Origin: Neochlamydia sp. S13
GTDB lineage: Bacteria; Chlamydiota; Chlamydiia; Chlamydiales; Parachlamydiaceae
DNA: 64,000 nt
Direction: 5' to 3'
Assembly (NCBI RefSeq): GCF_000648235.2
Contig: NZ_AP017977.1
Coordinates: 2,108,001-2,172,000, forward strand
Shown: positions 40,191-49,104 of the stretch, piece by piece
How the letters are laid out: each line of letters opens with the position of its first letter
Position numbering within the stretch: the first letter of the stretch is position 1
Translations under genes and position numbers: made by a program
The notes under the pieces: model-generated
Database searches by the model: none
What the model was told of the DNA's origin: nothing
The model's input: only the letters and a program-made list of their open reading frames with translations

Positions 40191-41669
40191 CTACAATTGA
40201 AAACGCTGCCTTATTTTTTCGGCGATATCTTTCAAAGGATTTTCCGCTAGTTCAAGCGCTTGTAGATAAGACAGCCGCCCGATTTCTGCAGGAAGGCTGG
40301 TGAGCTGGTTTTGATTTAATTCAAGCCATTGCAGCTGAGACAATTGACCTATTTCTGCAGGAAGGTTGGTGAGCTGGTTTTGATTTAAGTAAAGCTCTTG
40401 CAGCTGAGACAACCGCCCTATTTCTGCAGGCAGGCTGGTGAGATGGTTTTGATTTAAGCCAAGCAGTTGCAGCTTAGACAGCTGCTCAATTTCTGCAGGA
40501 AGACTAGTGAGCTGGTTTTGATTTAAGTAAAGCGTTTGCAGCTCAGACAGCTGCCAAATTTCTGTAGGCAGGCTGGTGAGCTGGTTTTGATTTAAGTAAA
40601 GCTGTAGCAGCTGAGACAGCTGACCGATTTCTATAGGCAGGCTGGTGAGCTGGTTTTGATTTAATTTAAGCGTTTGCAGCTTAGACAGCTGCCCTATTTC
40701 TGCAGGAAGGCTGGTGAGCTGGCTTTGATTTAAGCCAAGCAGTTGCAGCTTAGACAGCCGCCCGACTTCTGCAGGAAGGCTGGTGAGCTGGTTTTGATTT
40801 AATTCAAGCCATTGCAGCTGAGACAATTGACCTATTTCTGCAGGAAGGCCGGAGAGCTGGTTTTGACTTAAATCAAGCCCTTGCAGCCGAGAAAGCTGCC
40901 CAGTTTCTACAGGCAGAGCGGTGAGCTGGTTTTGATTTAAGCCAAGCGTTTGCAGCTTAGACAGCTGCCCAATTTCTGCAGGCAGACTGGTGAGCTGGTT
41001 TTGACTTAATTCAAGCTGTAGGAGCTGAGACAGCTGCCCAATTTCTGTAGGCAGGCTGGTGAGCTGGTTTTGATTTAATTCAAGCTGTAGCAGCTGAGAT
41101 AACTGGCCTATTTCTGGGGGTAAGTAAGTCAAGCCTGCTCTAGATAAATCTAAAGCCGTAATATTTTTACAATTTTCTTCAATCCAATCTCTAAGAAGCT
41201 CCCCTTTTTTTTCTAGAGGCAAGTGCTTAATTTCTTCTCGGCTCAAGTATTCTTCCCCACCAGGAAGCTTTTTCCAAAGTAAAAGGCGATTAATATTTAA
41301 GAGATAAGAAGAGTAGTTAGCCAGAGTTAAGCCTCTTTTTTCTTCTGTTTTCTCTTTAAATTCTAAAGTTGAAAGAGACTTGGCTAAAGTAAATATTTGC
41401 CTAAAGATTGCATTTACCTTTGCTGCTTCAGAAAGCTTTTCTTCTAGCTTATAAATCCTATCTACAATAAGAGCCTGCTCCTTAACATTTCCTTGAGGAA
41501 CATGCACTTTACCTATTTGCTTATAAAGAGGGGGCATGACTTCAGAAGCCAGCAGATGATGCCATCTTTTACAGACGCTAAATAAGGAAGGAACTACGCA
41601 AGCCTCTAAGATAGGGAGCAACAATTCATTGGGCAAGCTTTCCATAGAGGCCGATGAGATAGGATGCAT
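40191..41669 (-). CDS. F-box/LRR protein A (492 aa)
   Basis: The start is ATG 41667-41669 (MHPISSASMESLPNEL): AAGGAAAT stands just upstream, whereas the longer frame to TTG 41723 would begin inside the -10 box of the promoter. Residues about 10-60 are an F-box (LPNELLLPILEACVVPSLFS then VCKRWHHLLA), the domain that docks eukaryotic substrate receptors to Skp1 in SCF ubiquitin ligases. A helical linker (GREEYLSREEIKHLP-type) follows, then about 12 LRR units of 23 residues with consensus LxxLxLNQNQLTSLPAEIGQ, and a shared C-terminal cap (LAENPLKDIAEKIRQRFQL). Families of such proteins are documented in amoeba-associated Chlamydiae as ubiquitination-related candidate effectors. No signal peptide. 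Confidence 0.88.
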   Translation of the reverse strand: MHPISSASMESLPNELLLPILEACVVPSLFSVCKRWHHLLASEVMPPLYKQIGKVHVPQGNVKEQALIVDRIYKLEEKLSEAAKVNAIFRQIFTLAKSLSTLEFKEKTEEKRGLTLANYSSYLLNINRLLLWKKLPGGEEYLSREEIKHLPLEKKGELLRDWIEENCKNITALDLSRAGLTYLPPEIGQLSQLLQLELNQNQLTSLPTEIGQLSQLLQLELSQNQLTSLPAEIGQLSKLQTLGLNQNQLTALPVETGQLSRLQGLDLSQNQLSGLPAEIGQLSQLQWLELNQNQLTSLPAEVGRLSKLQLLGLNQSQLTSLPAEIGQLSKLQTLKLNQNQLTSLPIEIGQLSQLLQLYLNQNQLTSLPTEIWQLSELQTLYLNQNQLTSLPAEIEQLSKLQLLGLNQNHLTSLPAEIGRLSQLQELYLNQNQLTNLPAEIGQLSQLQWLELNQNQLTSLPAEIGRLSYLQALELAENPLKDIAEKIRQRFQL

Positions 41670-41721
41670 TTTATTTCCTTGGGTAATAATAACTTTTTCA
41701 GCATTTTCATTTTTTAAAGAC

Positions 41722-41761
41722 AATATAAAAAAAAATTAAAAAGCAAGTCAAACGAATTCGT
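41722..41761 (-). promoter_or_regulatory. Promoter of LRR gene A with palindrome
   Basis: On the minus strand: palindrome ACGAATTCGT (41752-41761), -35 TTGACT (41746-41751), 18-bp spacer, -10 TATATT (41722-41727). The transcript would start just before the ATG at 41669. The same arrangement precedes the other LRR paralogues. Confidence 0.7.
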
Positions 41762-42148
41762 ATCCTTATCAATGAAAAACAACTCACAGATAATCTACCT
41801 CGCTTTTTTTCAGATAGATTCACGGAAAGGGGGGAGACCTTCCAAGTATTTAGGAGCAGCCACAGGTTTTTGCGATTAAGTGACGCGGCAACTTTGGTGT
41901 GGCTAAAAGAATGAGATTGATTCTTTGCCTTATTTGAGAAAAACGGCTTTTTTTGGCGCAATGTTTTAATTCTTTTACCGAATGATGAAATACTATACGC
42001 CTAGCTTCTTCCAGTCAAGAAAGGTTGTTTTTCCAGCATAGCAATCTGCAGAAAAAGAGAAAAGCTTCTTGTCGTTACAAATGTGCAGGTTAGTTTAAGC
42101 TTGCTTAGTTGCTGGAAGAAAAGTGAATGACTTGTTTAAAGATAAGAT
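41762..42148 (-). repeat. Conserved LRR upstream flank, copy A
   Basis: About 390 bases repeated before each LRR gene in the window, containing CGCCAAAAAGAGCC and GGTTTTTGCGATTAAGTGAC-type blocks. It has no credible gene. A minus-strand frame (41707-41961) crosses it but breaks in other copies, so I do not call it coding. The flank was duplicated along with the LRR genes. Confidence 0.6.
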
Positions 42149-42349
42149 GGCTAAAAGTTTTTTATTTCATTTTAGCCCACCCCAATTTAAAAAGTACTTA
42201 TGGCCATTCTACAATTGAAAACGCTGCCTTATTTTTTCGGCGATATCTTTCAAAGGATTTTCCGCTAGTTCAAGCGTTTGTAGATAAGACAGCCGCCCGA
42301 TTTCTGCAGGAAGGCTGGTGAGCTGGTTTCGATTTAATTCAAGCGTTTG
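42149..42349 (-). pseudogene. LRR gene remnant: last repeat, cap and 3' hairpin only
   Basis: From 42209 (stop) the minus strand encodes the cap LAENPLKDIAEKIRQRFQ and one to two LRR units, with the conserved hairpin at 42149-42177. At 42349 the sequence jumps directly into another copy of the upstream flank. The whole F-box and nearly all repeats are deleted, probably by recombination between related sequences. Confidence 0.8.
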
Positions 42350-42670
42350 CAGGGGGAGACCTTTCAAGCATTTAGGAGCAATCACAGGTTTTGGGGATTA
42401 AGTGATACGGCAATTTTGGTTTGGCTAAAAGAATGAGATTGATTCTTTGCTTTATTTGAGAAAAACGGCTTTTTTTGGTGCTTTGTTTTAATTCTTCTAC
42501 CAAATGATGGAATACAGTACGCCCAGCTTCTTCCTATCAAAAAAAGTTGTTCTCCCAGCTATAACACTCTACAGAAAAAGAGAAAAACTTCTTGTCGTTA
42601 CAAATGCGTAGGTTAGTTTAAGCTTGCTTAGTTGCGGGAAGGAAAGCGTATTACTTGTTTAAAGATAAGA
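42350..42670 (-). repeat. Conserved LRR upstream flank, copy of the remnant
   Basis: Matches 41762-42148 from GGGGAGACCTTTC onward (ATTTAGGAGCAATCACAGG). It shows that the remnant at 42149-42349 once had its own leader. No gene seen. Confidence 0.6.
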
Positions 42671-42698
42671 TGGCTAAATTTTTTTTATTTCATTTAGC
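42671..42698 (-). terminator. Conserved 3' hairpin of LRR gene B
   Basis: GGCTAAAT (42671-42678) pairs with ATTTAGCC (42691-42698), with compensating changes compared with copy A (GGCTAAAA/TTTTAGCC). A paired change supports selection for the stem. Confidence 0.55.
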
Positions 42699-42731
42699 CC
42701 ACCCCCCATTTAAAAAGTACTTACGGCCATT

Positions 42732-44279
42732 CTACAATTGAAAACGCTGCCTTATTTTTTCTGCAATATTCTTCAAAGGATTTTCCGCTAATTCAAGCGT
42801 TTGCAACTGAGACAGTTGTTCTATTTCTGCAGGAAGGCTGGCGAGCTGGTTTTGGCTTAAGTAAAGCCATGCCAACTGAGACAGTTGCCCAATTTCTGCA
42901 GGAAGGCTGGTGAGTTGGTTTTGATTTAAGTCAAGCGCTTCTAGTCGAGACAATTGACCTATTTCTGCAGGAAGACTGGCGAGCTGGTTTTGATTTAAGC
43001 AGAAGTATTGCAGCTGAGACAGCTGTCCGATTTCTGCAGGAAGGCTGGTGAGCTGGTTTCGATTTAATTCAAGCCTTTGCAGCTCAGACAGTTTCCCGAT
43101 TTCTGCAGGCAGGCTGGAGAGCTGGTTTTGATTTAAGTAAAGCGTTCGCAGCTTAAACAATTGCCCGATTTCTTCAGGCAGGCTGGAGAGCTGGTTTTGA
43201 TTTAATTCAAGCCTTTGCAGCCGAGACAATTGCCCGATTTCTGCAGGCAGGCTGGTGAGCTGGTTTTGATTTAAGTAAAGCTCTTTCAGCTTAGACAGCC
43301 GCCCTATTTCTGCAGGAAGACTGGTGAGCTGGTTTTGATTTAAGTCAAGACCTATCAGCTTAGACAGCTGCCCGATTTCTGTAGGCAGAGCGGTAAGCTG
43401 GTTTTCTTCTAAGTAAAGCCATGCCAGCTGAGACAGCTGCCCGATTTCTGTAAGAAGGCTGGTGAGCTGGTTTTGATTTAAGTGAAGCCCTTGCAGCTTA
43501 GACAGCCGCCCTATTTCTGCAGGAAGACTGGCGAGCTGGTTTTGATTTAAGAAAAGCCCTTGTAGCTCAGACAATTGACCTATCTCTGTAGGCAGAGTGG
43601 TGAGCTGGTTTTCTTCTAAGTAAAGCCATTGCAGCTGAGATAGCTGTCGGATTTCTGCAGGAAGGCTGGTAAGCTGGTTTTGGCTTAACTTAAGCTCTTG
43701 CAGCTGAGACAATTGGCCTATTTCTGGGGGTAAATAAGCCAAGCCTGCTTTAGATAAATCTAGAGCCGTGATGTTTTTACAATTTTCTTCAATCCAATCT
43801 CTAAGAAGCTCTCCTTTTTTTTCTAGAGGCAAGTGCTTAATTTCTTCTTGGTTCAAGTATTCTTCCCCACCAGGAAGTTTTTTCCAAAGTAAAAGACGAT
43901 TAATATTTAAGAGATAAGAAAAGTAATTAGCCAGCGTTAAGCCTTTTTTTTCTTCTGTTTTCCATTTAAATTCTAAAGTTGAAAGAGACTTGGCTAAAGT
44001 AAAGATTTGCCTAAAGATTGCATTGACCTTTGCTGCTTCAGAAAGCTTTTCTTCTAGCTTATAAATCCTATCTACAGTAAGAGCCTGCTCGTTAACATTT
44101 CCTTGAGGAACATGCACTTTACCTATTTGCTTATAAAGAGGGGGCATGACTTCAGTAGCCAGCAGATGATGCCATCTTTTACAGACGCTAAATAAGGAAG
44201 GAACTACGCAAGCCTCTAAGATAGGGAGCAACAATTCATTGGGCAAGCATTCCATAGATGTCGAAGAGATAGGATGCAT
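42732..44279 (-). CDS. F-box/LRR protein B (515 aa)
   Basis: ATG at 44277-44279 (MHPISSTSMECLPNEL). F-box at the N-terminus (LPNELLLPILEACVVPSLFS, VCKRWHHLLA), the shared linker, then about 13 LRR units, some variant (EENQLTTLP, SLPEEIGQL), and the cap LAENPLKNIAEKIRQRFQL. The Shine-Dalgarno is weaker than in A (AAGAAA). It lies just upstream of IS1634-like debris that is also found upstream of gene C at 55080, so B and C come from one duplicated segment now in opposite orientations. Confidence 0.88.
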   Translation of the reverse strand: MHPISSTSMECLPNELLLPILEACVVPSLFSVCKRWHHLLATEVMPPLYKQIGKVHVPQGNVNEQALTVDRIYKLEEKLSEAAKVNAIFRQIFTLAKSLSTLEFKWKTEEKKGLTLANYFSYLLNINRLLLWKKLPGGEEYLNQEEIKHLPLEKKGELLRDWIEENCKNITALDLSKAGLAYLPPEIGQLSQLQELKLSQNQLTSLPAEIRQLSQLQWLYLEENQLTTLPTEIGQLSELQGLFLNQNQLASLPAEIGRLSKLQGLHLNQNQLTSLLTEIGQLSQLAWLYLEENQLTALPTEIGQLSKLIGLDLNQNQLTSLPAEIGRLSKLKELYLNQNQLTSLPAEIGQLSRLQRLELNQNQLSSLPEEIGQLFKLRTLYLNQNQLSSLPAEIGKLSELQRLELNRNQLTSLPAEIGQLSQLQYFCLNQNQLASLPAEIGQLSRLEALDLNQNQLTSLPAEIGQLSQLAWLYLSQNQLASLPAEIEQLSQLQTLELAENPLKNIAEKIRQRFQL

Positions 44280-44331
44280 TTTATTTTCTTGGGTAGTAAT
44301 AACTTTTTCAGCATTTTTATTTTTTAAAAAC

Positions 44332-44368
44332 AATATAAAAATTAAAAAAACAAGTCAAACGAATTCGT
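44332..44368 (-). promoter_or_regulatory. Promoter of LRR gene B with palindrome
   Basis: Minus strand: ACGAATTCGT (44359-44368), TTGACT (44353-44358), spacer of 15, TATATT (44332-44337). The spacer is shorter than in the other copies (16-18), which may weaken it. Confidence 0.65.
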
Positions 44369-44375
44369 ATCCTTA

Positions 44376-44880
44376 TCACCGCGGGGTATCGGCTAACTTG
44401 TTAAGCAAAGAGCAAGCTACCGTGCCTTGTAGGTGATAGCTAGATGTAGAAGATTTTTGCTCAGCTTTGGGCCGGCCAGGCGTAGCATGCTTTTGAGTTG
44501 CTATAACTTCAGATTCTATAATCTGTATATATTTAAGTTTTTTTACAAACTTATCTAATTGGCGCTTAGCATCGCTAGGACATGAAAACTCTTGCTGCAT
44601 GAGCTTAGTAAAGGCTTTAGCTTCTTTTTCACTGTCCTTAAGTTAATGCTTAGATCAAGTACGGTATTCTCTTTGATAGGTCACCTGACTGAAGATGACT
44701 ACCCATCTTTGTTCAAAGCCTGCATAGCAAGAGGTACTCTCAAAAGCTTGATAGCCTTCTACTATTACTACAGTTTTGTCGTAAGGCACTTCGAATATGA
44801 GTTCTTTTACCTCTTTGATTTGCATGGGAACGCGTGTGGCAAATAAGCTTTGTTCTCTTTTAAAGACTTGTAAGGGAGCT
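44376..44880 (-). pseudogene. IS1634-like transposase fragment
   Basis: Minus-strand pieces: MQIKEVKELIFEVPYDKTVV, GYQAFESTSCYAGFEQRWVV, MQQEFSCPSDAKRQLDKFV, KLKYIQIIESEVIATQKHA, GRPKAEQKSS and TVACSLLNK. These resemble the middle of IS1634-type (DDE_Tnp_1) transposases. It is interrupted by stops and lacks both ends. The same fragment sits at 54695-54961. Confidence 0.6.
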
Positions 44881-44897
44881 GGCTATGGAGGAACGTA

Positions 44898-45044
44898 AAT
44901 GACTATTTGTGTAAATGGACAAAACGAAAATATCGCAAATACAATAGACACAAGGTCAAGGCATGTCACTATATAGCGCAGATTGCAAAGTCTTCTCCCC
45001 ATTTATTCGTTCATTGGAAGCTTGTTTATATACCAACGGTTTAG
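44898..45044 (+). pseudogene. Group II intron maturase, C-terminal remnant
   Basis: The plus strand reads NDYLCKWTKRKYRKYNRHKV, KACHYIAQIAKSSPHLFVHW and KLVYIPTV before a TAG at 45042-45044. This matches the DNA-binding tail of bacterial group II intron reverse transcriptases (W..RKYKR...H...A...A...P.LF.HW). It is followed 8 bases later by the intron's RNA domain V. The rest of the reverse transcriptase is missing. Confidence 0.75.
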
Positions 45045-45051
45045 ATAATGA

Positions 45052-45125
45052 GAGCGGGATGAGTCGAGAGGCTCCCGTCCGGCTCTAAGAGGGGATAGAA
45101 GTGAAATTCTCTTACTCTACTCACT
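45052..45125 (+). ncRNA. Group II intron domains V and VI (3' end)
   Basis: Bases 45052-45085 form a 34-nt domain V: GAGC at the 5' side with the AGC catalytic triad, a GAGA (GNRA) tetraloop, GGCTC at the 3' side. One mismatch is expected near the base (a G where C is usual). Bases 45086-45125 make a domain VI-like stem (AGAGGGG ... CTCTT) and end near CTACTC, where the IS982 sequence resumes. The 5' part of the intron is absent, so it cannot splice alone. Confidence 0.75.
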
Positions 45126-45126
45126 C

Positions 45127-45429
45127 ACCAATTGTTTATCAAGCTTTACGACAAGGGCTTAGAAATTATTACTAGGCTTAGAAAGAATATGAAAAACAAG
45201 CTAATTTCACTGGTAGATAAGATTTTATTAAGAAAGCGAGGGGATTGAAAGCGTTAAAAATAAATTGAAAAACTCTTGTCAAATCGAACATCCTCGACAT
45301 CGCAGCGCTTAAAATTTTTTTGCCAATCTAATCAGCGGAATAGTGGCCTATGCTTACGAGCCCTGTAAGCCTCGCATGCAATTTACTCGCACGGAAAAGC
45401 AAAAGTTAATGAGTTGGCTTACAGCTTAG
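45127..45429 (+). pseudogene. IS982-family transposase relic, intron-interrupted copy
   Basis: Plus strand: IKLYDKGLEIITRLRKNMKN, KLISLVDKILLRKRG, then frameshifted QSNQRNSGLCLRA-like and MQFTRTEKQKLMSWLTA-type pieces, ending at TAG 45427-45429. It is the same sequence as the 3' half of the relic at 36630-37324 (about 85-90% by eye). It starts exactly where the intron 3' end stops. Confidence 0.75.
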
Positions 45430-46086
45430 GTGTAATTGAAGCAGCCTTAGAGGGTTTTCTTATCCGTTAATCAGCGTTACTTACTCGCCATCCTACTATA
45501 CTTCTTAAGCTTTCTTTCTTAGGAAAAGCTTTAAAGAATCTTTTCCTGCTTAAAAAAAATGCGAAGGATAAGAAGAAGCTGTTTTTGTTTCTCCAATAAG
45601 CTCAAATCTTAAAGTATAAAGGTAATTTAGCCAAATACTTCTCCCTACGGAAAGGATTAAAAACACCCACCTACTTTTTTTGTCCGATTCTAGCTTGCAA
45701 AGCTTATGAAGACGCTTAAAGCTAACATTACCTCAGTCTGTGTCTAAGGCTATTCGCCTATTAAGCCTGCTTCTTTTGCCTCTGCCGTGAAAGCCTCTAC
45801 TTTTAAAAAAGCCCTTCTCGCATCTCCTGTAATGCTCTTTAGAATCCCATTTGTATACCTTAGCGTCCTTCCTAATAGTTCCTTTCATAGAAATCTTTGC
45901 TCATCTACTATCTTTTGAATAAGAGTGGAAAAAACACCTTTCCTCTGATTTTCATGACCTTATAGCTAGTAAACAGGTTGGTGGATGATCAAATAGCTTA
46001 ATCAAAAAATTAATTATAAAATTGCATTAAATCAATCGAGACTTTATGATCCTGACTTTTTAGTATGACATAACCCCCTACTCTAC
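45430..46086 (+). promoter_or_regulatory. Leader region of cdsC
   Basis: About 650 bases without a gene. It must supply the promoter of the detached cdsC block, since pkn5 transcription cannot reach it. No unambiguous boxes or good Shine-Dalgarno were seen before ATG 46087. Confidence 0.4.
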
Positions 46087-49000
46087 ATGAAAAAATATTA
46101 TACCTATCCTAAAGCTTTATCATTAGCTATCTTCATCTTAACCTCATGCTTTTGTTACACCTATATAAAAGCTGAACACTCTGTGCCGTCAACACTTCCC
46201 TATGGTGGTGATGAAGCATTAGATAATAAGGAAATACCACCCACTTTGCCGCCTCTGGCTATTTCTCCCCCAGATTCTTCATCTACTCAAGAGAAGAATG
46301 AATCGCCAGAAATTGGCCGCTTTTTTTATCCTAAACTTTTTACTTATCCCCAATCTCATACAGCTGATACTCTACCTGAATTGGCACAGCCTACCGATTC
46401 TCTTAACACAGCCAACCAACCAGCCTCGGAACTATTGCCTACTCTTACACAGCCTCCAGAAGCTCAGCCTGCCTCTTTACAGCCCCCAACTATTTCTCCA
46501 CCCCAGCTCTCCACTACTTCTGAATCTTCCTTTCCCCCGCAGGTCCACCCTTCTTTTACAACTTCTTCGAGTTCTACCGACCTTCCTTCTATGCTCAATC
46601 CTACTTCCTCACCAGAACATAAGCGTACGGTTTCCTCGCCAAGCATAGATAACTCTACCTCTAATCATTCAGCAGATTTTAATACTCCTATTCAACCTGC
46701 TTTTACCTCAGATTCTTCATCATCCCAAACGCCATCCTTATTTCCTTCTTCTTCTGCCCCCTTATTTCAATCCTCAGCGCCTTCCGCGACCAACCAAGAT
46801 ACTGGCACACACTCTTCTTCTCCTTCTAACTTTAAGCCTCTTACGGCTAGCCATACAAATACCAATGAACCTCCTAAAACTATCCTCATTAATTTCAATA
46901 ATGTCGCTATTACAGAATATATTCGTTTCATTAGCCGCATTTCTAATAAGAATTTTGTATTCGATGAAAACGATTTACAATTTACTGTTACAATAGTCTC
47001 AGAAGAACCCACCACTATTGATAATATTATGACAGCTCTACTGCAAGAGCTACGTATCCACGACCTAGAATTGATCGAGCAAGAAAACACTATCATTATT
47101 CATCGCAATAGTAAAGTTGCCGGTATCTCCAAGGTGGTGACCGAGGATGGAAGTGTCCATCAAAGGCAGAGTTTCGACATTATAACTAAGGTTTTTAGAC
47201 TTAATACGTTAGAAGCAGAACGTGCTGCCTTGATTTTAAAACCTATGATTTCTGCTAATGCTTTAGTGGAAGTACTTAAAGAAACTAATCATCTAATAAT
47301 TACAGATCTATCCTCGAATATTAGAGAAATCAGCGCTTTACTTAATAGCTTGGACAGCCCACAAAGTGGATTGGTTATCGGCCAATATGTTGTGCGTTCC
47401 CAATCGGCAGACGCACTTATTGCACTGGCAGGACGGATTATCCAACCAATTGCCCAAGATCAAAAAATTAACTTTATCTCTCATAAAGCAGCCAATAGTA
47501 TTTTCATCGTAGGAAGCCCTTATCTCGTGGAACGCACTCTATCTATCTTGAAATATCTTGATCAGACAGGAGCCACAACACAAATAATTAACCCCAAAGA
47601 TCTTAATTTTGGTACAAAACAGCAGACAGGTCAATGGATTTTGGACAAAAATGGTAACTGGCAATTTATTCCTGAAGCAGCTGTGAATGGTAGTGGACCT
47701 CCTAAAGGTAATTGGAAAATTGATGAACAAGGCAACTGGTACTTTGAGCCCGGTGAGCCTATTCCCAATGGAAAAGGACCTGATGGTAAGTGGGTTTTAG
47801 ATAAAGATGGTAACTGGGTTTTTCAGCTCAATCCTGGCAAGCCTATTTCACCCCAAAAAGTTCAGCGTAAAGAAAGAATTGATGCTGAACTACCTGTAGG
47901 CCACATTGAAAGAACTCAATTTTCTATTTATAAGTTGCAATACCGTAAAGGAGAGCAAATTGCTAAGGCTCTAGCTAGGATTGCTGAAAGCCTCACAGTC
48001 TCTGGAGCCGGAACCAATACGGACCTCTTAGCTTCTATTAATAGCGTTCAATGGATTGAATCCTCAAACTCGCTTATATTTACGGGAACAAGCGATGCTA
48101 TTGATAAGATGAGAGAGCTCTTAGGCGACATTGATGTCCCTCTCCGCCAGGTTCTCCTTGAAATGCTTATTTTAGAAACAGACATCACCGATTCCTTAAA
48201 CTTCTCTACTAATGTAGCTTCCAACTTTGGTGGAGGCAATACTTCTGGTGCGGAAGCTTTCTTATCGGGAGCCTCTACTCTACCGGCGGGGATGGCTTCA
48301 TCAGGTCTTGGTTTAATTCCTAATGCTGCTGCCCAAGCTACAAGCGTAAGCGGTTTTGTACTAGGAGTTATTGGGCAGACCATCACTCATAATGGAAAAG
48401 AATATGCGACCTTAGGAGGCCTTGTAAAAGCTTTAACACAAAGGTCTATGTCACGCATTATCATGAATCCTAAAATTCTTACCGAAGATAACTCACCAGC
48501 AGAAGTTTTTGTAGGCCTCAACACGCAGTTTCCTACGCAATCTATTGCTAACAACTTAGGTACTATTTTAACACAGAATTTCGAGTTTCGAGATGTCGGC
48601 ACTAATTTAAAGGTTACCCCCATCATTGGCAGTAATGATATTGTTACTTTGGAAATTCAAGAAGAAGTTAGCTCCATTGTTTCTGGAGGAATTTCGAGCA
48701 GCTCAACTGCAACTAGCCAGATAGTGGGCCCTACTACTAAAATTAACAGGACCACAACAAAAGTACATGTTCCCAATAAGTTTTTCTTAATCTTAAGTGG
48801 AATGGTAAGCGATACGGACGAAAGAAACCGTACTCAAGTTCCCTGCTTAGGATCCATTCCTGTTTTAGGAGCAGCTTTTAGTGATAAGCAAGTTAAAAAT
48901 ACAAAGCAAAATTTAATGATTTTTATTCATCCTATCATCTTAGATACTGAAGAAGAAATTGACAACATCACTAGACATCAGCAAAATATCTATCGTGTCA

Positions 49001-49104
49001 AGAGCCGGCGCCCTAAGGAATGGGTTTGCGAAACTGATGAAGCGATGGATTTCTTTAATATTATTAATACAGAAAATTCGGATGGCAGTGAAGATCGTTA
49101 CTAA
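46087..49104 (+). CDS. cdsC: T3SS outer-membrane secretin CdsC/SctC
   Basis: 1005 residues. Signal peptide about 1-29 (ALSLAIFILTSCFCYTYIKA). Residues 30-265 are Ser/Pro/Thr-rich low complexity. Secretin N-domains follow (ILINFNNVAITEYIRFIS, TTIDNIMTALLQELRIHDLE, LNSLDSPQSGLVIGQ). At about 513-590 lies an insert of three Trp-rich units (GQWILDKNGNWQF, GNWKIDEQGNWYFEP, GKWVLDKDGNWVF). The secretin pore domain is C-terminal: VPLRQVLLEMLILETD, VPNKFFLILSGMVSD and VPCLGSIPVLGAAFSDKQ. It forms the outer-membrane ring and normally follows pkn5 directly; here they are 14.5 kb apart, same strand. Chlamydial CdsC is about 920 residues. Confidence 0.93.
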   Translation: MKKYYTYPKALSLAIFILTSCFCYTYIKAEHSVPSTLPYGGDEALDNKEIPPTLPPLAISPPDSSSTQEKNESPEIGRFFYPKLFTYPQSHTADTLPELAQPTDSLNTANQPASELLPTLTQPPEAQPASLQPPTISPPQLSTTSESSFPPQVHPSFTTSSSSTDLPSMLNPTSSPEHKRTVSSPSIDNSTSNHSADFNTPIQPAFTSDSSSSQTPSLFPSSSAPLFQSSAPSATNQDTGTHSSSPSNFKPLTASHTNTNEPPKTILINFNNVAITEYIRFISRISNKNFVFDENDLQFTVTIVSEEPTTIDNIMTALLQELRIHDLELIEQENTIIIHRNSKVAGISKVVTEDGSVHQRQSFDIITKVFRLNTLEAERAALILKPMISANALVEVLKETNHLIITDLSSNIREISALLNSLDSPQSGLVIGQYVVRSQSADALIALAGRIIQPIAQDQKINFISHKAANSIFIVGSPYLVERTLSILKYLDQTGATTQIINPKDLNFGTKQQTGQWILDKNGNWQFIPEAAVNGSGPPKGNWKIDEQGNWYFEPGEPIPNGKGPDGKWVLDKDGNWVFQLNPGKPISPQKVQRKERIDAELPVGHIERTQFSIYKLQYRKGEQIAKALARIAESLTVSGAGTNTDLLASINSVQWIESSNSLIFTGTSDAIDKMRELLGDIDVPLRQVLLEMLILETDITDSLNFSTNVASNFGGGNTSGAEAFLSGASTLPAGMASSGLGLIPNAAAQATSVSGFVLGVIGQTITHNGKEYATLGGLVKALTQRSMSRIIMNPKILTEDNSPAEVFVGLNTQFPTQSIANNLGTILTQNFEFRDVGTNLKVTPIIGSNDIVTLEIQEEVSSIVSGGISSSSTATSQIVGPTTKINRTTTKVHVPNKFFLILSGMVSDTDERNRTQVPCLGSIPVLGAAFSDKQVKNTKQNLMIFIHPIILDTEEEIDNITRHQQNIYRVKSRRPKEWVCETDEAMDFFNIINTENSDGSEDRY

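Noticed and set aside
41669-41723. Longer N-terminus for LRR protein A starting at TTG 41723
   Set aside because: That start overlaps the -10 box, and in gene E the upstream frame is shifted, so the MHP start is the family start.
41707-41961. Minus-strand frame of 84 residues upstream of LRR gene A
   Set aside because: Lies in the repeated leader and contains the promoter; other copies of the leader do not keep the frame.
45052-45085. Reading the GAGC...GGCTC hairpin as a simple terminator or tRNA arm
   Set aside because: It has the exact 34-nt length, AGC triad and GNRA loop of a group II intron domain V, and a maturase tail lies just before it.
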